From contig NZ_CP014222.1 of assembly GCF_000969645.2 (NCBI RefSeq), forward strand, positions 2,607,740 to 2,671,739: a stretch of DNA of 64,000 nucleotides, written 5' to 3'. The notes beneath the pieces are model-generated. The model was given only the letters and a program-made list of their open reading frames with translations. It had not been told where the DNA came from and made no database searches. The DNA comes from Janthinobacterium sp. B9-8 (GTDB taxonomy: Bacteria; Pseudomonadota; Gammaproteobacteria; Burkholderiales; Chitinibacteraceae). The position numbers and the translations under genes were made by a program. This document shows, one piece after another, positions 1 to 8,958 of the stretch (within the stretch, counting starts at the first letter, position 1; each line of letters begins with the position of its first letter).

Positions 1-93
1 GCGCATATGCTCACTGCACATTTCAAAACCTTAGTAGAGTGCATTGCGCCTTTGGCAAGCATTGAAGTGACGAAATTAAGCTTATTGGCTTAA
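1..93 (+). CDS. C-terminal end of an unidentified protein (partial)
   Basis: The window opens in an open frame that reads 30 codons to a TAA at 91-93. The last residues are VTKLSLLA. The start lies outside the window and the fragment is too short to assign to a family. No promoter or terminator helps to define it, so it could also be a chance open frame. An inverted repeat follows at 157-195. Confidence 0.4.
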   Translation, partial: AHMLTAHFKTLVECIAPLASIEVTKLSLLA

Positions 94-156
94 TCAATAC
101 AGGTCAGGGCTTTATTTAATTAAGCCACTGGCCGCTTTTCCATCATGTCTTTTTAA

Positions 157-195
157 GCTTTGCGGGAAGTGCCAATCAACGATTCTCCGCAAAGC
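157..195. repeat. Inverted repeat, possible weak terminator
   Basis: Perfect 9-bp arms (GCTTTGCGG / CCGCAAAGC) are separated by 21 bases. No T-run follows, so termination is only a guess. It lies between the partial upstream gene and ohrR. Confidence 0.35.
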
Positions 196-310
196 GCATA
201 CCAAACAACAGCGGGGCTGGCATGACTCCCTTTTATAAATTTGATCGTACTACCCCCATCAGGCACGCTAAACTAGTATCTGCTTCTTCACACCCGCCAG
301 AAAAAATAAT

Positions 311-754
311 ATGGAATCTGATTTAGATTTACTCAGCCTTGATAAGCAATTTTGCTTTTCTTTGTATTCTGCCTCGCTGGCGATGACCAAAGCTTACAAG
401 CCGCTGCTAGAAAAAATTGGCCTCACTTACCCGCAGTATCTGGTGATGCTGGTGCTATGGCAGCACGACAATATTTTGGTCAAAGACATTGGCGAAGCGC
501 TGTTTCTGGATTCCGGTACGTTAACGCCGCTGCTTAAACGTATGGAAAGCGCCGCACTGATTACCCGTCAGCGCGATAACAGAGACGAACGTCAGGTGCG
601 TATCACCCTCACACCCAGTGGCAAGGCCCTTAAAGAAACAGCTCAAATGATTCCTGTGCAGCTTTTATGCGCCAGCGGGCAAAGCACCGAAACGCTCATG
701 CAGCTGCGCAGCCAGCTAGCCCAAATTCGTGATGGCCTGAACACACGGCACTAA
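311..754 (+). CDS. ohrR: OhrR, MarR-family organic hydroperoxide sensor/repressor
   Basis: A 147-residue winged-helix MarR-family repressor. In the OhrR family, oxidation of an N-terminal reactive cysteine by organic peroxides releases the operator and induces ohr. Cys15 lies in the motif KQFCFSLYSAS, which matches the sensing cysteine of OhrR, and a second Cys near residue 120 would suit the two-cysteine mechanism of Xanthomonas OhrR. The DNA-binding part is visible as DSGTLTPLLKRME followed by the wing RDNRDERQVRITLT. It sits directly upstream of ohr on the same strand, with a palindromic operator in the 150-bp gap. The pairing with ohr makes the assignment strong; the redox mechanism is family knowledge. 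Confidence 0.93.
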   Translation: MESDLDLLSLDKQFCFSLYSASLAMTKAYKPLLEKIGLTYPQYLVMLVLWQHDNILVKDIGEALFLDSGTLTPLLKRMESAALITRQRDNRDERQVRITLTPSGKALKETAQMIPVQLLCASGQSTETLMQLRSQLAQIRDGLNTRH

Positions 755-811
755 AAAACGTATTCCTGCTGGTGATATCAAGCATCCAGCCCGCCCTGAT
801 GCCGTTCTTTT

Positions 812-845
812 TACACAATTAAGTTGTACACAATTTAATTGTGTA
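812..845. promoter_or_regulatory. OhrR operator upstream of ohr
   Basis: At 827-845 lies a palindrome with 9-bp perfect arms, TACACAATT and AATTGTGTA, around one central base. It overlaps a second, less perfect copy at 812-830 (CACAATTAAGTTGT). The AT-rich TACAATT/AATTGTA type is the known OhrR operator pattern. It lies about 65 bp upstream of the ohr start, where it can block the promoter. OhrR binding is inferred from the sequence and context. Confidence 0.8.
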
Positions 846-907
846 ATATAGTTAATCCATCGACCTGACAGGGCCGCTACTTTTCGATAAAAACCAAGGA
901 GCATCCT

Positions 908-1327
908 ATGCAAATTCTTTACACAGCCAATGCAACAGCAAACGGTGGCCGCGATGGCCGCGCAGCTTCTGACGATCAAAAACTCAATGTGCAATTAAGT
1001 ACGCCCAAGGAACTAGGCGGTGCAGGTGGCGAAGGGACAAACCCTGAGCAATTATTTGCAGCGGGTTACTCCGCCTGCTTTATCGGGGCAATGAAGTTTG
1101 TTGCCGCCGCAGGGAAAATCGCGCTGCCAGCAAGCACATCAGTCAATGGTTTAGTGGGAATTGGCCCAAATGGCCAGGGTGGCTTTGGTTTACAAGTTGC
1201 GCTGAATGTATCTATCCCCGGCATGGAGCGCAGTGCAGCTCAAGAACTCGTTAATAAGGCGCACGAAGTTTGCCCTTATTCAAATGCCACTCGCGGCAAT
1301 ATTGAAGTCACCCTCACCCTGCTGTAA
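908..1327 (+). CDS. ohr: Ohr, organic hydroperoxide reductase
   Basis: A 139-residue OsmC/Ohr-family thiol peroxidase that reduces organic and fatty-acid hydroperoxides in the cytoplasm using lipoylated protein partners. Both catalytic cysteines are visible: Cys57 in GYSACF and Cys122 in [13 protein letters not shown]. Arg18 and Glu47, which assist catalysis in the family, are also present. The length is typical. A good ribosome site (AAGGAG) lies just before the ATG. The operator at 812-845 and the neighbouring ohrR indicate peroxide-induced expression. Confidence 0.96.
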   Translation: MQILYTANATANGGRDGRAASDDQKLNVQLSTPKELGGAGGEGTNPEQLFAAGYSACFIGAMKFVAAAGKIALPASTSVNGLVGIGPNGQGGFGLQVALNVSIPGMERSAAQELVNKAHEVCPYSNATRGNIEVTLTLL

Positions 1328-1432
1328 TTTATTCGCCCTTATCCATGCTGGTTGATGGCGGGCTACTTATACCGGTGCACCGGTTTTACAGCCAAGGTAC
1401 CCACTTCAGATACCCTGGCAAAATAAAACGAA

Positions 1433-1541
1433 GGAAGCTCTGATTAAATCGTCATCCCCGAATGTTTTTATAGGCAATCCATTGCAAATACTGCATTCCC
1501 GCCTGCACAGAAATGACGAAACTAAATAAATCAGAGTTTCC
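1433..1541. repeat. MITE-like element with terminal inverted repeats
   Basis: This is the main content of the 484-bp gap 1328-1811. Its ends are inverted repeats, GGAAGCTCTGATT and AATCAGAGTTTCC (12 of 13 match), and a second inner pair TCGTCAT / ATGACGA lies inside them. The body is about 109 bp and non-coding. The CGTCATCCCCG segment resembles the repeats at 47545-47722, so a dispersed family is likely. Confidence 0.5.
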
Positions 1542-1811
1542 CCAGATCAATCAGCATTTAAGTCATCAAAAAAGTAACTTCCTATCCGCTCCAGATTAAG
1601 AGCCAATAACAATTACCTCCATTGGCAGGAATGTAATCGCGCTTCATCACTTGTAAACCACAGGCCATTTACCCACTATTTGCCCCAGATCAAGCAAATA
1701 GCTCGGCTTTTTTGCCGAATCCGCTGCAAGCAAAGAATCCCCCTCTCCTCCTTCTGCCCTCTCTCTGCTAAAATCCGTCATTAAACTTCGGCTTTAACAG
1801 GACATTCGAGC

Positions 1812-2540
1812 ATGGCAGGTCACTCAAAGTGGGCAAATATTCAGCATCGTAAAGGTCGCCAGGACGCCAAACGCGGCCAGCTCTTTACCCGTCTGATTAA
1901 AGAAATTACCGTTGCCGCCAAAATGGGCGGCGGCGAAATTGAAACCAATCCACGTTTACGTCTGGCGATTGATAAAGCCTACGACGCCAATATGCCAAAA
2001 GACAATGTGCAACGCGCCGTTGAACGTGGCTCGGGCAACTTGGAAGGCGTGGATTACGTTGAATGCCGCTATGAAGGTTATGGCATCGGCGGCGCAGCCG
2101 TAATGATTGACTGCCTAACCGACAACCGCGTGCGTACCGTGGCCGAAGTGCGTCATGCCTTTGCCAAGTGCGGCGGCAATATGGGCGCAGATGGCTGCGT
2201 ATCGTTCCAGTTTAAACACTGCGGCACACTGATTTTTGCTCCCGGCACACCAGAAGACGCGCTAATGGAAGTCGCTCTGGAAGCCGGTGCGGACGACATC
2301 ATCACCAATGATGATGGCTCTATCGAAGTGATCACTCCGCCTTATGAATTTATTACCGTAAAAGAAGCGCTGGAAAAAGCAGGCTTTAAAGCGGAAATGG
2401 GCGAAGTCACCATGAAGCCGCAAGCCGAAACCGAGATCCTCGGTGACGATGTGGCAAAAATGCAAAAACTACTTGATATGCTAGAAAACCTCGACGACGC
2501 ACAGGCTGTGTACACCACAGCGGTAATGGACGAAGAGTAA
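1812..2540 (+). CDS. yebC: YebC/PmpR/TACO1-family protein
   Basis: A 242-residue member of the widely conserved YebC family, starting with the family's hallmark [18 protein letters not shown]. Members have been described as DNA-binding regulators (PmpR) and, more recently, as ribosome-associated factors that relieve stalling at proline-rich stretches; which role applies here cannot be told from sequence. The three-domain layout is intact and the acidic C-terminus is typical. It is monocistronic: the upstream gap is long and a terminator lies at 2566-2599. The usual ruvC partner is absent. Confidence 0.95.
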   Translation: MAGHSKWANIQHRKGRQDAKRGQLFTRLIKEITVAAKMGGGEIETNPRLRLAIDKAYDANMPKDNVQRAVERGSGNLEGVDYVECRYEGYGIGGAAVMIDCLTDNRVRTVAEVRHAFAKCGGNMGADGCVSFQFKHCGTLIFAPGTPEDALMEVALEAGADDIITNDDGSIEVITPPYEFITVKEALEKAGFKAEMGEVTMKPQAETEILGDDVAKMQKLLDMLENLDDAQAVYTTAVMDEE

Positions 2541-2565
2541 TCGCTGGCTAGCACCCGCATATCAA

Positions 2566-2599
2566 GAAAAAAAGCCTGCAGAAATGCGGGCTTTTTTAT
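2566..2599 (+). terminator. Rho-independent terminator after yebC
   Basis: An A-rich stretch, a short GC stem (AAGCCTGC / GCGGGCTT with a small loop) and a run of T residues. It is placed 26 bp after the yebC stop. Confidence 0.8.
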
Positions 2600-2641
2600 T
2601 GAGCGCTATAAAGATCAGGAAGCATCTTTACGGGCGCAGTC

Positions 2642-4453
2642 ATGCTGCAACGCTTTTCCTACCTTTCTATCTTTATTCTGCTGAGCAGCTTGCTACTGCT
2701 GGATTACGGCTGGCTGAATTATAGCGCTGTGATTGATGATCGCAGCGGCGACTGGCTGCTGGAGAAAAACGCCAACCGCCGTGCTGCATCTACCGATATT
2801 GTAATTGTCGATATCGATCAGAAAAGCTTAGAAACCATGAATGAAGTAGCTGGCAGCTGGCCTTGGCCACGCGCAATTCATGCCGAGCTACTGAGCGCGA
2901 TAGCCGCGCATCAGCCCAAAGCCATTGTGTTTGATGTACTGTTTAACGAGCCCGATACTTTTCGTGCCGATAGCGATCAGCTATTCAGAGACACTGTTTT
3001 ACAACAGCAAAATATCTATCTGCCCAGCACACTCTTGGTTGATGGCATAGGCGCAAGGCTCGCCGATCTACCCGCTATTTATGGCCTAAAAAAAATGCCG
3101 CAAGCTAAGCCAGATGCGCGTGCGCCACTGCTGCTGCCACTGGTGCTACCGCCCGAAACCTGGCGCGGTGGCCTGATTAATTTTAAAAAAGATCCAGATG
3201 GCATCGGCCGCCATTATTGGATTTTTGCCGAAACCCAAGGCTGGCGCCTCCCCTCTTTGCCCTCCCGCTTAGCCACAGATTTCAACTGGCCCCAGCCCCA
3301 GGGCAACGATATCCGCATCAACTGGTTGCAAGCCCACAAGCACATCAGCTATAGCGATCTCTATTTTGATTTCAACCGCGAAAAACCACAGCGCCCGGCT
3401 GATGAGTTAAAAAATAAGATCGTCCTCATTGGCACTGCCGCACCGGGCTTGCAAGATTTGCGCCCTACGCCACTTTCTGCCAATTTTCCCGGCGTCGAGA
3501 TTTTAGCCACAGCCATTGATAATTTACAAAATGGCGATTGGTTGCAAACCCCTGCCCGAGGCTATTTTGCCCCGCTGGGGCTAGCCTTAATGGGCCTGCT
3601 GTTCTTAGGCTTTCAGCACAAAATTAACACCCTCTATTTAGGCGGCGCTTTACTGCTGATGACCTTAGCCGGGTTAGCTATTTTCTGGTTTGGCCTAAGC
3701 CGTAATCAATACTGGTCTATCGCCTCTGCCAGTGTATGGGCCTGGGTTTATTACTGGCTGGCCGCCCTATTTGCCTATCTGGCAGAAAAAGCTCAGCGCG
3801 AGCAGGCAATCAACCTGTTCGGGCGATTTCTAGATCAGCGCGTGGTGAAGCAATTGGTGGCACAAGGCGAAATACACAGCAGCCAGCAAGCAGAATCGCG
3901 TGAGCTAACGGTGTTGTTTTCTGATATTCGCGGCTTTACCACACTCTCTGAAACGCGCACACCGGAATATATCGTCAGCCTGCTCAACCGCTATTTCTCC
4001 CAGCAAGTCGAGATTATTTTTCGCCATGGTGGCACGCTGGATAAGTTTATTGGCGACGCCATTATGGCGTTCTGGGGCGCGCCAATGAATGACAGTGAGC
4101 ACGCCAGGCATGCCGTTGCCGCTGCCATCGAAATGTCGGCCGCACTGGTTAAGTTTAAAACCGAGCTAACCGATTTAGGCGCTGATTTTGATATCGGCAT
4201 TGGCCTGCACACCGGCCCTGCCGTGGTGGGTTTTATTGGCTCGGATGCACGCTTGGATTACACAATTATTGGCGATTCTGTCAATTTAGCCTCACGTATC
4301 GAAGGCCTCACCAAGGGCATCTCGCGCGTTCTGGTATCCGATGCCACGCGGCTAGCCTGTGATCAGCACTTTGCTTTTGTACCGCACGGCAGCTTTCATG
4401 TGAAAGGCCGCGAGCAAGAAGTCGAGCTGTTTGAACCCCGTTTAAATTCGTAA
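2642..4453 (+). CDS. CHASE2-domain class III adenylate/guanylate cyclase
   Basis: A 603-residue membrane cyclase. Residues about 5-20 form the first membrane segment and residues about 30-300 an extracytoplasmic CHASE2 sensor (VIVDIDQKSLE, PKAIVFDVLFNEPD). A cluster of membrane helices follows at about 305-385, then a class III cyclase domain from about 415. The metal-binding aspartates are visible in VLFSDIRGFTTLSE and DKFIGDAIMAFWGAP, and the third motif in IIGDSVNLASRIEG. It should make cAMP (or cGMP) in response to a periplasmic signal; the nucleotide is not determined. It heads a three-gene operon with an SH3 protein and an M48 protease, 10 and 2 bp apart. Confidence 0.9.
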   Translation: MLQRFSYLSIFILLSSLLLLDYGWLNYSAVIDDRSGDWLLEKNANRRAASTDIVIVDIDQKSLETMNEVAGSWPWPRAIHAELLSAIAAHQPKAIVFDVLFNEPDTFRADSDQLFRDTVLQQQNIYLPSTLLVDGIGARLADLPAIYGLKKMPQAKPDARAPLLLPLVLPPETWRGGLINFKKDPDGIGRHYWIFAETQGWRLPSLPSRLATDFNWPQPQGNDIRINWLQAHKHISYSDLYFDFNREKPQRPADELKNKIVLIGTAAPGLQDLRPTPLSANFPGVEILATAIDNLQNGDWLQTPARGYFAPLGLALMGLLFLGFQHKINTLYLGGALLLMTLAGLAIFWFGLSRNQYWSIASASVWAWVYYWLAALFAYLAEKAQREQAINLFGRFLDQRVVKQLVAQGEIHSSQQAESRELTVLFSDIRGFTTLSETRTPEYIVSLLNRYFSQQVEIIFRHGGTLDKFIGDAIMAFWGAPMNDSEHARHAVAAAIEMSAALVKFKTELTDLGADFDIGIGLHTGPAVVGFIGSDARLDYTIIGDSVNLASRIEGLTKGISRVLVSDATRLACDQHFAFVPHGSFHVKGREQEVELFEPRLNS

Positions 4454-4463
4454 GGAAAACATC

Positions 4464-4979
4464 ATGAACAAAGGACTATGGCTGCTACTGGCCTTAAGCA
4501 GCAGCGCAGGAGCCGAGACCGCCAGCGTCATTCGCGATTCTGATCTACGCGATAAACCTTTTCTAGATGCTGCCGTGATTGGCCAGCTCAAAAAAGACAA
4601 TGTGGTCGATATCCAGATGCGCCAGGGCGCATGGATGCAAATCAAGAGCGATAGCAAACTCGTTGGCTGGATTAAATTGCTCAATGTCAGAACAGGCCGA
4701 GCGAGCGAGGGTGGCACCAGCTTAGCGTCATTAAACCCCTTTAAAACGGGGTCTTCTGGCAGCACGGTTACCACGGGCGTCAAAGGACTTTCAGCCGAAC
4801 AGCTCCAGAATGCCCAACCCAACCCTGAAGAACTCAGCAAACTAAAAAACTACACGGCAAGTGACTCGGATGCGCAAAAAAGCGCGGCTAAAGAGCAACT
4901 GATCGCGCAGGAAGTGGCGTATATCGCCATGGATAAAAAACCAGCCAGTGATGACACCCCAAAAAACAGGAGAAACTAA
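4464..4979 (+). CDS. Exported SH3-domain protein
   Basis: A 171-residue protein with a signal peptide (MNKGLWLLLALSSSAGAETA). A bacterial SH3 fold occupies about residues 20-75: VIRDSDLRDKPFLDAAVIGQ, then GAWMQIKSDSKLVGWIKLLNV, a usual SH3b pattern. The C-terminal half is Ser/Asn-rich and low in features. SH3b domains often bind peptidoglycan or proteins, so a periplasmic scaffold role is likely. It lies between a CHASE2 cyclase and an M48 protease with tiny gaps, so the three probably act together; the exact role is unknown. Confidence 0.8.
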   Translation: MNKGLWLLLALSSSAGAETASVIRDSDLRDKPFLDAAVIGQLKKDNVVDIQMRQGAWMQIKSDSKLVGWIKLLNVRTGRASEGGTSLASLNPFKTGSSGSTVTTGVKGLSAEQLQNAQPNPEELSKLKNYTASDSDAQKSAAKEQLIAQEVAYIAMDKKPASDDTPKNRRN

Positions 4980-4981
4980 TC

Positions 4982-5842
4982 ATGCGTATCCGCCTAATGA
5001 TGCTGGCCTGCTTATTCCCTGCTGCAGCCTTTGCCTTCGATTTTGGCAAACTGGATATCAGCAATTTAATCGACGGCGTAAAAAACACCGCCGACGCCAT
5101 GCATAAAGCCACTCCGGCAGAGGAGCAGGAAATTGGCTCTAGTGCTGCCTCACTCTTACTAGGCGCAGCTCCGCTGGTGGCCTCCCCTGCCTTACAGCAA
5201 TATGTAAACCAAGTGGGAATGTGGATCGTCAAGCAATCGGAGCAGCCCAATATGGTGTTCCACTTTGGCGTGATAGACAGCCCAAATATCAATGCATTTA
5301 CCACACCCGGCGGTTATATCCTGCTTACCAAAGGCCTGTTTGATACCTTTCGCAATGAGGCAGAGCTGGCTGGCGTATTGGCCCACGAAATCACGCACAC
5401 GCTCAAACGCCACCATATGCAAGCCATTGAATCCGGAAAATGGCAAAAGGTAGGCGGAAATATCGCCAAAGCGGGTGCTGATAACGTTAAAAATAGCGCC
5501 GCTTCACAGCTGGTATCGCTCAGTAGCCGAGGCGCTTTAGAGCTTTTCGTTCGCGGCTTAGATAAGGGCGATGAATTTGAAGCAGACATCGGTGGCATGG
5601 TTTTAGCCGCCAGAGCAGGCTACAACCCTTATGGCTTAGTCTCGGTATTGCAAACACTGGGCAATATCAACCCAGCAGAGGGCACAATTGCACTAATGTT
5701 CAGCACCCACCCCAGCCCCAGCGATAGGCTCAACACCATTGAAAGCGTGATTGGCGACAAATTAGAAAATTACGCCGGTGGCGCAGAAAGCACCAAGCGC
5801 TTTCAAACCATTAAAGCATCGTTGGGCGGGGCAAAAAAATAA
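4982..5842 (+). CDS. Periplasmic M48-family metallopeptidase
   Basis: A 286-residue exported zinc protease of the M48 family, with signal peptide MRIRLMMLACLFPAAAFA. The zinc site is H135-E136-x-x-H139 in LAHEITHTLKRHH, with the third ligand in the downstream EFEAD motif near residue 200. The region NAFTTPGGYILLTKGL before the active site and the terminal STHPSPSDRLNTIES are typical of BepA/LoiP-like periplasmic M48 enzymes, which take part in outer-membrane protein quality control. It has no membrane helices beyond the signal. It is the last gene of the cyclase/SH3 operon, starting 2 bp after the SH3 gene. Confidence 0.92.
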   Translation: MRIRLMMLACLFPAAAFAFDFGKLDISNLIDGVKNTADAMHKATPAEEQEIGSSAASLLLGAAPLVASPALQQYVNQVGMWIVKQSEQPNMVFHFGVIDSPNINAFTTPGGYILLTKGLFDTFRNEAELAGVLAHEITHTLKRHHMQAIESGKWQKVGGNIAKAGADNVKNSAASQLVSLSSRGALELFVRGLDKGDEFEADIGGMVLAARAGYNPYGLVSVLQTLGNINPAEGTIALMFSTHPSPSDRLNTIESVIGDKLENYAGGAESTKRFQTIKASLGGAKK

Positions 5843-5858
5843 GCCCTCGCTGCTTAGA

Positions 5859-5917
5859 TCGGGTTAGCAGTCTGTGTGCGAGGTTTACCTCGCTCAGCGA
5901 TAAGCGCGTAACCCGAC
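5859..5917. repeat. Nested inverted repeat, REP-like
   Basis: The outer arms TCGGGTTA... / ...TAACCCGA enclose a perfect inner hairpin GCGAGG-TTTA-CCTCGC. It directly follows the M48 gene and may end its transcript. No T-run is present, and the form is that of a dispersed palindromic repeat. Confidence 0.45.
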
Positions 5918-6033
5918 AATGCTCAATCAACTCAGCCCTCCCAACACAATAAGTAAAATCCACAAGTAAGTAAAAATACGTGCTGCGCTGCGCCTCGCCG
6001 TATAATCTGCCTACCTTATTTGGGATAGCCGCC

Positions 6034-7329
6034 ATGCAGCCTTACGTAACCCGCCGTGCAACCTTGTCCACACGCTTAGCTGCTGGTGTGGTTATTGTGC
6101 CGAATACGACAGAAATTATTCGCAATGCCGATACAACTTATCCGTTTCGCTATGATTCCGGCTTTTATTACCTCACTGGTTTTAATGAGCCGGATGCCGT
6201 TTTTGTTCAGGTCATCGGCGCGACAAGAACGCAAAATATCTTGTTCTGTCGCCCCAAGGATTTAGAGCGCGAAATCTGGGATGGCCATCGCCACGGCCCT
6301 GATGCTGCCCGCGAGCTGTTTGGCTTTGATGCGGCTTACTCCATTGAAGAGCTCGACAATAAAATGGTTGAGCTATTACAAAACCAGCCCCGCCTGCACA
6401 CTGCTTTTGGCCAAAATGCCGCATGGGATAACCGGGTTTCCAGCTGGGTTAACGGTGTGCGTGCCAAGGTGCGCAGCGGCATCACCGCCCCGAATGAAAT
6501 CGCCGATGTGCGCGGCACGATTGCCGAAATGCGTTTATTTAAAGATGAGTTTGAAATCGCCCTCTTGCGTAAAGCAGGGCTGATTAACTCTGCAGCCCAC
6601 GTTCGCGCCATGCGCTTTGCTCGCCCAGGGCAAATGGAATACGAAGTAGAGGCCGAAATCCTGCACGATTACTATCGTCAGGGTAGCCGCTTTCCAGCTT
6701 ACTCCAGCATTGTGGCCTCGGGTGCTAATGCCACCTGCCTGCATTACGGCGATAATAATCAGCGCATGAACGACGGCGATTTACTGCTAATTGATGCCGG
6801 TTGCGAAATCGGCGGCTATGCATCGGACATCACCCGCACTTTCCCGGTAAATGGCAAATTCAGCGGCCCGCAAAAAGACGTTTACGAAATCACCCTCGCC
6901 GCCCAATACGCCGCGCTCGATGTTTGCCGCGCAGGCAAAAGCTGGAACGCGCCACACGAAGCGGCTGTGCGTGTACTGGCTCAAGGCATGATTGACTTAG
7001 GCTTATTACAAGGCTCGCTCGATGGCGCGCTTGAATCGCTGAGCTATAAGCAGTTTTATATGCACAACACCGGCCACTGGATGGGCCTCGATGTGCATGA
7101 TGCCGGCGCTTATAAAATCAAAGGCGAATGGCGTAATCTGGAAGCAGGGATGGTGATGACAGTAGAGCCGGGTTTTTACATCCGCCCAGCCGCCAATGTG
7201 CCCAAGCACTTTGAAAACATTGGTGTGCGTATCGAAGACGATGTGCTGATTACCACGAACGGCATGGAAAACCTGAACGCCAGCTGCCCAAAAACCGTGG
7301 CAGAAATTGAAGCGATTATGGCAAGGTAA
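6034..7329 (+). CDS. pepP: Xaa-Pro aminopeptidase (aminopeptidase P)
   Basis: A 431-residue cytosolic M24B metalloprotease that removes an N-terminal residue preceding proline. The N-terminal domain carries the hallmark YPFRYDSGFYYLTGFNEPDA. The pita-bread catalytic domain has the metal ligands in LLIDAGCEIGGYASDITRTF (two Asp), HNTGHWMGLDVHD (His), MTVEPGFYI (Glu) and GVRIEDDVLIT (Glu). The frame is open further upstream to 5980, but the ATG at 6034 (MQPYVTRRATLSTRL) matches the family's N-terminus. It stands alone, followed by a long hairpin. Confidence 0.93.
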   Translation: MQPYVTRRATLSTRLAAGVVIVPNTTEIIRNADTTYPFRYDSGFYYLTGFNEPDAVFVQVIGATRTQNILFCRPKDLEREIWDGHRHGPDAARELFGFDAAYSIEELDNKMVELLQNQPRLHTAFGQNAAWDNRVSSWVNGVRAKVRSGITAPNEIADVRGTIAEMRLFKDEFEIALLRKAGLINSAAHVRAMRFARPGQMEYEVEAEILHDYYRQGSRFPAYSSIVASGANATCLHYGDNNQRMNDGDLLLIDAGCEIGGYASDITRTFPVNGKFSGPQKDVYEITLAAQYAALDVCRAGKSWNAPHEAAVRVLAQGMIDLGLLQGSLDGALESLSYKQFYMHNTGHWMGLDVHDAGAYKIKGEWRNLEAGMVMTVEPGFYIRPAANVPKHFENIGVRIEDDVLITTNGMENLNASCPKTVAEIEAIMAR

Positions 7330-7342
7330 GGTAGCAAGTAAA

Positions 7343-7390
7343 ACCCGCGAATTTGCTTTAAAAAAGAGATAAAAAAGCAAATACGCGGGT
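7343..7390. terminator. Long hairpin between convergent pepP and DUF2789 gene
   Basis: Arms ACCCGCG-A-ATTTGCTTT and its complement match at 16 of 17 positions around an A-rich loop. Convergent genes flank it, so a bidirectional terminator is the simplest reading. A clear T-run is missing in both directions. Confidence 0.55.
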
Positions 7391-7392
7391 CT

Positions 7393-7647
7393 CTAGGGCA
7401 TTGCCCGCAAAGCCACATCAAGCTGATCAATGACTTCGGCCCAATCAGCGTCTTCTTCAAGCTCTTCCTGCAAAAACGCAGCCTGACTCGCCGTCCAGAA
7501 CGGGGCCTTAATTAAGGAAAAATGAGGAGCCAGTGGCGCGTGCAGCATAATAAACGCCGCAATATCGTCATCGCCTGATGCCAGACCAAGTTGAGCAAAC
7601 AGAGCATTAAGATGATGGGTAAATTTTTCCACGGGCAACTCCTGCAA
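7393..7647 (-). CDS. DUF2789 family protein
   Basis: An 84-residue acidic protein of the DUF2789 family, which has no established function. Family features are visible: LNALFAQLGLASGDDDIAAF near the start, APFWTASQAAFLQEELEED in the middle and DWAEVIDQLDVALR at the end. No signal peptide or membrane segment is seen, so it is probably cytoplasmic. It has its own short transcript unit, convergent with pepP. Confidence 0.8.
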   Translation of the reverse strand: MQELPVEKFTHHLNALFAQLGLASGDDDIAAFIMLHAPLAPHFSLIKAPFWTASQAAFLQEELEEDADWAEVIDQLDVALRAMP

Positions 7648-7808
7648 AAAGAGATTGAGGCTTATAGCTTGGCTTAGCGATATTCAAATAAGCAAACTAT
7701 CTGCCAATCGACAAGACCAAGGTCAAGTTTTACACACGTAAACAACAAAGCAAAACCCCCTAAATTGCTGATGGGCTTCAGCTTTGCTCCAAAAATAGCC
7801 CCTATAGC

Positions 7809-8792
7809 CTATCGGGCGCGCCAGCGGCTTTTTGCCCATAGTTTTTGCTCGGCTTCGGTCATGAAGCTCCATGCCACCACCCGGCTGATTTTATTCCCTT
7901 GCGCCATATCCAGTGTTTTAACCTGAATTGCGCCAATTCTTTCTAAGGCCTGATAAACCAGCGGCAAGTTGTCTTGCTTGGAAACCAAGGTAGAGAACCA
8001 CAGGCATTGCTGCTTAAACGGACGGCTTTGCGAAATCATGGTGCGTACAAAGCGCATTTCGCCACCTTCGCACCACAGCTCATTACTTTGGCCGCCAAAA
8101 TTAAGCACCGGCGGCGGCAGGCCTTTACCCTTGGCGTGGCCCGTACCTAGGCTACGTAATTTACGACGTGTACCACCAGCAGCATCCGCAGCAGAGGAAT
8201 GAAACGGCGGGTTGCACAGGGTAAATTCAAATAAATCAGTAGGCTGAATTAGGCCTTCAAAGATATTTTCTGCATCTACCTGATAGCGGCAAACAAGGCC
8301 GTCTTTTAAAACTTCATTGCGCTCAAAAATCTCATACGCATTATCCAGCGCCAAATCGTCCGTATCGCTGCCGACAAACTGCCAGCCATAAGCCACTTTA
8401 CCCAGCATAGGGTAGATGGCATTCGCGCCCACACCAATATCCAGCACCTGCACGGCAGCGCCACGCGGCACAACGCCTTTATTGCTGGTGGCGAGCAAAT
8501 CAGCCATGGTGTGTACATAATCTGCTCGACCCGGAATCGGCGGGCAAAGGTAGCCTTCTGGTAAGCCCCATTCTTTAATGCCATAAAAGTGGCTGAGTAA
8601 GGCGCGGTTTAGCGTTTTTACTGCGGCCGGATCAGCAAAATCAATCGATTCATCGCCATAGGCATTGGGGGCCACAAAGGGCGCCAGATCCGGGCAACTG
8701 ACGATCAGCGCAGGGAAATCATAGCGGCCACGATGAAGGTTACGCGGGTGAAGATTGTTTTTAATAGTGGGGAGTTCTTTTTTTTCAGACAT
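7809..8792 (-). CDS. rlmF: 23S rRNA (adenine(1618)-N6)-methyltransferase RlmF
   Basis: A 327-residue SAM-dependent methyltransferase that makes m6A1618 in 23S rRNA. It starts MSEKKELPTIKNNLHPRNLH, continues with the family-typical HRGRYDFPAL and SHFYGIKEWGLPEGYLCPPI, then the SAM loop VLDIGVGANAIYPMLG and the catalytic NPPF motif in LCNPPFHSS. The latter is the signature of N6-adenine methyltransferases. Length and motif order are those of RlmF. It is a single gene on the minus strand. Confidence 0.95.
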   Translation of the reverse strand: MSEKKELPTIKNNLHPRNLHRGRYDFPALIVSCPDLAPFVAPNAYGDESIDFADPAAVKTLNRALLSHFYGIKEWGLPEGYLCPPIPGRADYVHTMADLLATSNKGVVPRGAAVQVLDIGVGANAIYPMLGKVAYGWQFVGSDTDDLALDNAYEIFERNEVLKDGLVCRYQVDAENIFEGLIQPTDLFEFTLCNPPFHSSAADAAGGTRRKLRSLGTGHAKGKGLPPPVLNFGGQSNELWCEGGEMRFVRTMISQSRPFKQQCLWFSTLVSKQDNLPLVYQALERIGAIQVKTLDMAQGNKISRVVAWSFMTEAEQKLWAKSRWRAR

Positions 8793-8930
8793 TGTAGCTG
8801 CTGCCGTACGGGGTAATCATTGGCCGAACCTTAACAGAAATGGGAAGTTGCCAATATGTAAACCGGCATTTAGATCTGTTAGGCGGGATAAGGCGGGAAT
8901 CATACTGCCATCCATCATGCAGAAGCACTA

Positions 8931-8949
8931 CGCGGAGCCCCGCTCCGCG
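8931..8949 (-). terminator. Strong short hairpin after the 8959-9414 gene
   Basis: Perfect 8-bp GC arms CGCGGAGC / GCTCCGCG with a 3-base loop, directly downstream of the minus-strand gene that ends at 8959. No T-run follows, so strength as a terminator is uncertain. Confidence 0.45.
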
Positions 8950-8958
8950 CATTGCACT

